A stretch of DNA of 64,000 nucleotides, taken from assembly GCA_020628645.1 (NCBI GenBank), contig JAHDES010000002.1, positions 32,832 through 96,831 of the forward strand, in the 5' to 3' direction. The position numbers and the translations under genes are program-made. Source of the DNA: Saprospiraceae bacterium (GTDB lineage: Bacteria; Bacteroidota; Bacteroidia; Chitinophagales; Saprospiraceae). Within the stretch, counting starts at the first letter, position 1. The number at the start of each line of letters is the position of its first letter. This document shows positions 63,679 to 64,000 of the stretch, one piece after another. A model generated the notes under the pieces. The model ran no database searches. It was not told the DNA's origin and worked only from the letters and a program-made list of their open reading frames with translations.

Positions 63679-63730
63679 ACGTTTTGAGTGAATGTTTTGT
63701 ACATAAATACATACCAATTACTCAAAACGT
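63679..63730. repeat. Inverted repeat between the propeller gene and the sulfotransferase-like gene
   Basis: ACGTTTTGAGT (63679-63689) and ACTCAAAACGT (63720-63730) are exact complements 30 bp apart. They may form a long-loop hairpin terminator or a repressor site just upstream of the start at 63735. Confidence 0.45.
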
Positions 63731-63734
63731 ATTT

Positions 63735-64000
63735 ATGAAACCCAATAAATTTTATCGAATCTGGTTTACGCCTAGAACTGGAAGTACCCTTTTGTGTAAA
63801 AGTTTAGAAGAAACAGGCATTGCTGGAAAAGCGGGAGAGTTTTTTACTCTTTTTGACAATGCTTCTTTGTGTGAAAAATATAATGTCCGAACCTATGATG
63901 CCTTAAAACAACGGCTTTGGCAAGAAGGAACATCATCAAATGGTATCTTTGGAATTAAATTATTCTACGATAAAAAAATCTTTGATGAAATCAGAACTTT
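63735..64000 (+). CDS. Stf0-type sulfotransferase, N-terminus (continues beyond window)
   Basis: The frame opens at an ATG at 63735 and is still open at the right edge. The start MKPNKFYRIWFTPRTGSTLLCKSLEETGIAGKAGEFF has the 5'-PSB loop TPRTGSTLL of PAPS-dependent sulfotransferases and the GIAGKAGEFF step of the Stf0 (trehalose 2-sulfotransferase) family. IFGIKLFYD follows, also typical. Only ~88 residues are visible, so completeness and acceptor are unknown. Confidence 0.8.
   Translation, partial: MKPNKFYRIWFTPRTGSTLLCKSLEETGIAGKAGEFFTLFDNASLCEKYNVRTYDALKQRLWQEGTSSNGIFGIKLFYDKKIFDEIRT

Noticed and set aside
1-64000. tRNA, rRNA or tmRNA genes
   Set aside because: I looked for cloverleaf-like arms and conserved GGTTCGAATCC-type loops and found none that hold together.

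Overview
The window is a low-GC (roughly one third G+C) chromosomal segment from a member of the Bacteroidota. The evidence is TAnnTTTG-type promoters, an S46 dipeptidyl-peptidase, secreted proteins with 3-coathanger-type and T9SS-type C-terminal domains, LytS/LytTR regulators, KdsC, dapF and Mpl (Gram-negative envelope with meso-DAP peptidoglycan), and a YtxJ-type bacillithiol protein. The protein mix would fit Saprospiria, but the sequence alone does not fix the genus. I saw no rRNA, tRNA, CRISPR array or transposase gene.

Layout. 1-6.2 kb: edge-truncated DUF1508/YegP protein with a repetitive coiled tail, an oligopeptidase B lipoprotein, a LysM-CAP secreted protein and a small lipoprotein. 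6.4-10.4 kb: ferredoxin and IscX, then kdsC, a UbiA prenyltransferase, maf, a nuclease-fold protein and a Met-rich secreted protein. 10.4-13.8 kb: an ArsR/DUF6428 pair with palindromic operators, an ABC-F ATPase and cutA, bracketed by two inverted copies of a MITE-like element. 13.9-18.3 kb: a LytS/LytTR two-component pair followed by a patch of unrecognised small genes. 18.3-25.3 kb: small membrane protein-dapF-GH20 hexosaminidase operon, a McrC without a neighbouring McrB, and the S46 peptidase. 25.5-32.1 kb: TPR protein, TRAP permeases without a binding protein, and an unusual Clp/Hsp100-like ATPase. 32.3-46.6 kb: secretion block with a metalloprotease whose signal peptide contains a CATT repeat that is out of frame here, two tandem lipoproteins, a giant WG-repeat protein, and three consecutive secreted proteins sharing one C-terminal domain. 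46.8-64 kb: TPR-like protein, SSS symporter with a possible attenuator leader, two ABC transporters, mnmD, lipoprotein plus YtxJ, mpl, a SnoaL-like protein, a T4 Rnl2-like RNA ligase, a BNR-repeat secreted protein and the start of a Stf0-type sulfotransferase.

The strongest unusual signals are: (1) the CATT tract at 32300-32338, which looks like a phase-variation switch with the present allele OFF; (2) a family of four about 105-bp intergenic repeats with imperfect terminal inverted repeats and covarying stems; (3) the Clp-like ATPase with a degenerate first ATPase site and a release-factor-like tail; (4) a leader peptide plus intrinsic terminator ahead of the symporter; (5) the T4-type RNA ligase 2. 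All functional calls come from reading the sequence; no database search was run.
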